A DNA stretch of 64,000 nt from Burkholderia sp. S171 (GTDB lineage Bacteria > Pseudomonadota > Gammaproteobacteria > Burkholderiales > Burkholderiaceae). Shown in pieces: positions 62,161 to 64,000 of this stretch. The stretch's first letter is position 1; every line of letters begins with the position of its first letter. The notes under the pieces are model-generated. The model ran no database searches, had not been told where the DNA came from, and saw only the letters and a program-made list of their open reading frames with translations. The stretch spans positions 1-64,000 of the forward strand of contig NZ_LMUF01000033.1 in assembly GCF_009766085.1 (NCBI RefSeq), given 5' to 3'. The position numbers and the translations under genes were made by a program.

Positions 62161-63825
62161 ATGAGCAACGTTCGCGCCTCGTCCTATGTCCCGCACGATA
62201 TTTTCGAAGTGTTTAAGCTCAAACCCGCTCGGCAATTCCTGTCTTTCTTTCCCGATCGTGGCCCGGTCTGGGGACGCGGCGTCGCGCGCAATCTTGCGGG
62301 AGCGAGTGCGCTTATCGGCGGCGTTTGCGTGATGCTTTCCGCAGTGGCGCTCGGCGAGCACTACGCGGACGGTGCGATCCGTTTCCGTGAACAACTCGTC
62401 GCCAGCGACATGGTCGAATCGGTCGAGCGCATCCTGAATCATGTGATATCGAGTCAGCGCGAGCCGCTCGACCGGCTGCCGGGCCAGCCTTGTGAAACCG
62501 TGGCGAAGCAGCTCGCCGAATTGAAGACATACGTCCGCTACGTGCGCGGCGTCAACCTCGTTGAGAATGGGCGGCTCTATTGCTCCTCCGCGATGGGGCC
62601 GATGAACGTACCTTTGTCGGCCTACATCTCCACCGCGCAACGCGATCTCGGCATCAGTCTGATCCGTGGCACCCTCTACCAGCCTGCTATCCCGGTACTG
62701 CCAGTATTTCGCTCGACTGGACACGGCACGGGCCTGCTGTATGTCATCGAAGCCCCGTACGTCGCAGATATTCTGGCGCACGGCCTGCGCTATGGCGCAA
62801 GCAAGGTGACGCTGTCTGTCACCGGATCTGGTGCGATCGACGAGCACGACGTATTTTCCGCCGCCGGCGTCGCCGAGACGTCGCGCTCCGGCACGCAGGT
62901 GGGATCGACTGGTTTCCCCTTCTCCGTGACGGTGACGGCATCGCCCGCTTTTGCGTCGCAGATGCGCTGGAAGTACGGCGCGATCTGTTGCGGGACCGGG
63001 GTGCTGCTGGCTCTTCTAATTGCCGCCGCCTACCTGCTTGCCTTCGCGCCGCGGCGATTGTTGCTGTCCGCCGTCCGGCAAGGGCTCAGGACCGGTCAGC
63101 TCCACGTGGTGTATCAACCGGTCGTTGATATCGCGACCCGCCGCATCGTGGGCGCCGAAGCCTTGCTCCGCTGGAGTCACCCTCGCTGGGGGCCAATCAG
63201 CCCCGCTGTCTTCATGGCGGAGGTTGAATCGAGCAGCCTTCTCGCCGACGTCACCCGGTTTGTGCTGCAACGGGCCACGGCCGATATCAAGAGGCCGACC
63301 GGCAGCGCGCCGTTCCGGATCGCTGTCAACGTAGCGCCGATGGACCTTGAACGCAAAGGCTTCGTGTCGGAGGTGCTGGCGCTCGCTGAACGACTGCCCG
63401 AATCGACGGTTCTCGTGCTCGAAGTCACCGAGCGTTTCCTGCTGGCCCGGCATCCCCGAGTTCGGAAGATCTTCGAGACCCTGCGAGAACATGGCGTGCG
63501 CTTCGCGCTAGACGACTTCGGTACGGAGCACAGCAACCTCGATCTGCTTGGGAGGTTCCCGTTCGATTTCGTAAAGATCGACAGGCAGTTCATCGAGCAA
63601 GTTGACAAGGGCGGTGCGAGCCTTATTGAAGGGATCGCCGCTGTGGCAGGACACTATGGCATGCAGGTGATTGCCGAAGGTGTCGAAACTGAAGCGCAGC
63701 ACGACGCGCTGCGAAGACTGGGGATTCCCTACGGTCAGGGCTACCTCTACCGACGGCCGGTGGACGCCGACGAACTTTTTAGTGTTCCACCGGCAGTAGT
63801 ATGCGTCGCAGATTCAGTGAAATGA
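62161..63825 (+). CDS. CSS-motif EAL-domain c-di-GMP phosphodiesterase
   Basis: A 554-residue membrane protein: TM1 about 44-65, a periplasmic CSS domain with CSS at 141-143, TM2 about 274-296, then an EAL domain (EAL at 333-335 in GAEALLRW, DDFGTEHSNLDLL, VKIDRQFI, AEGVETE). CSS-EAL proteins degrade c-di-GMP and are controlled by periplasmic redox state through the CSS cysteines. The usual DDFGTG reads DDFGTE here, a minor change near the active site. The start lacks a strong ribosome binding site. Confidence 0.88.
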   Translation: MSNVRASSYVPHDIFEVFKLKPARQFLSFFPDRGPVWGRGVARNLAGASALIGGVCVMLSAVALGEHYADGAIRFREQLVASDMVESVERILNHVISSQREPLDRLPGQPCETVAKQLAELKTYVRYVRGVNLVENGRLYCSSAMGPMNVPLSAYISTAQRDLGISLIRGTLYQPAIPVLPVFRSTGHGTGLLYVIEAPYVADILAHGLRYGASKVTLSVTGSGAIDEHDVFSAAGVAETSRSGTQVGSTGFPFSVTVTASPAFASQMRWKYGAICCGTGVLLALLIAAAYLLAFAPRRLLLSAVRQGLRTGQLHVVYQPVVDIATRRIVGAEALLRWSHPRWGPISPAVFMAEVESSSLLADVTRFVLQRATADIKRPTGSAPFRIAVNVAPMDLERKGFVSEVLALAERLPESTVLVLEVTERFLLARHPRVRKIFETLREHGVRFALDDFGTEHSNLDLLGRFPFDFVKIDRQFIEQVDKGGASLIEGIAAVAGHYGMQVIAEGVETEAQHDALRRLGIPYGQGYLYRRPVDADELFSVPPAVVCVADSVK

Positions 63826-64000
63826 CTCGGCGAGACGACACCGCGAGGATGAAGGCGAATGTCCCTACATGGCCGAACCCGGTTCGACATTGAACTGGCG
63901 GAATAGGCTGCCGTTGATTGACCCGCATCGGGCAGAAGTCGAGCCTGAACCGCCGTTCGAGTCGAGAGCATCTCGACGCCCCTTTTCGGCGTACGGACAG
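63826..64000. other. No supported gene at window end
   Basis: The last 175 bp contain no gene I can support. Any start of a following gene lies beyond the window. Confidence 0.3.

Overview
The window looks like a chromosomal or megaplasmid segment of a Burkholderiales bacterium of the Paraburkholderia/Caballeronia/Burkholderia group. This is inferred from the high GC content, the Burkholderia-type OmpC-like porin, a DUF4148 lipoprotein, the density of LysR regulators and the overall catabolic gene repertoire. No rRNA, tRNA or CRISPR array was seen.

Layout. 0.35-5.4 kb: a NudC-like Nudix hydrolase, two tandem paralogous alpha/beta hydrolases, and two neighbouring type II toxin-antitoxin modules (YefM-YoeB with clear TGTACA operators, and CcdA-CcdB). 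5.6-13.3 kb: a minus-strand operon (BCCT transporter, an uncharacterised 585-residue protein, a DUF3726 protein) next to an M19 dipeptidase-like protein with a degraded metal site and an aldehyde dehydrogenase, facing a divergent LysR gene. 13.5-16.3 kb: a secreted repeat-rich protein, a lipoprotein with the guanyl-specific RNase fold but without the catalytic Glu and His, and an SDR.

16.4-32.6 kb: a large amine or amino-acid catabolic region. It holds an amidase, a NupG-type MFS transporter, a porin divergent from an RpiR regulator, a P5C/glutamate-semialdehyde dehydrogenase, ETF-ubiquinone oxidoreductase, an amidohydrolase plus glutamine-synthetase-like pair (a split FluG), a trimethylamine/histamine dehydrogenase-like flavoprotein with the flavin-linking Cys30 and an Fe-S cluster, an N-formylglutamate amidohydrolase, and EtfA/EtfB. 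Together these can carry electrons from an amine to ubiquinone and deliver carbon as glutamate; the actual substrate is unknown.

32.8-43.9 kb: a membrane protein fusing an HdeD-like domain to a putative permuted papain-fold domain; LysR, M20 peptidase and MHS transporter genes; a three-subunit molybdenum aldehyde oxidoreductase (PaoABC type); two small overlapping hypothetical genes; and an SH3-like secreted protein.

43.9-57.9 kb: a broken mosaic. An IS6-family element truncates a CheB/CheR-histidine kinase gene and abuts a di-heme oxidoreductase fragment. A second IS6-family element truncates a LysR gene and abuts a decayed tyrosine recombinase. Next come a PIN-toxin/HTH pair, a perfect 23-bp inverted repeat, and a CBASS-like defence locus: a SLATT two-TM effector, an intact CD-NTase, and a second CD-NTase with a frameshift. 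A second integrase remnant closes the island, followed by an orphan 417-residue protein. This is the most interesting part of the window.

58-64 kb: a DUF4148 lipoprotein, a TetR remnant, a LysR/SDR divergent pair, a lipoprotein, a PAS-domain remnant and a CSS-EAL c-di-GMP phosphodiesterase.
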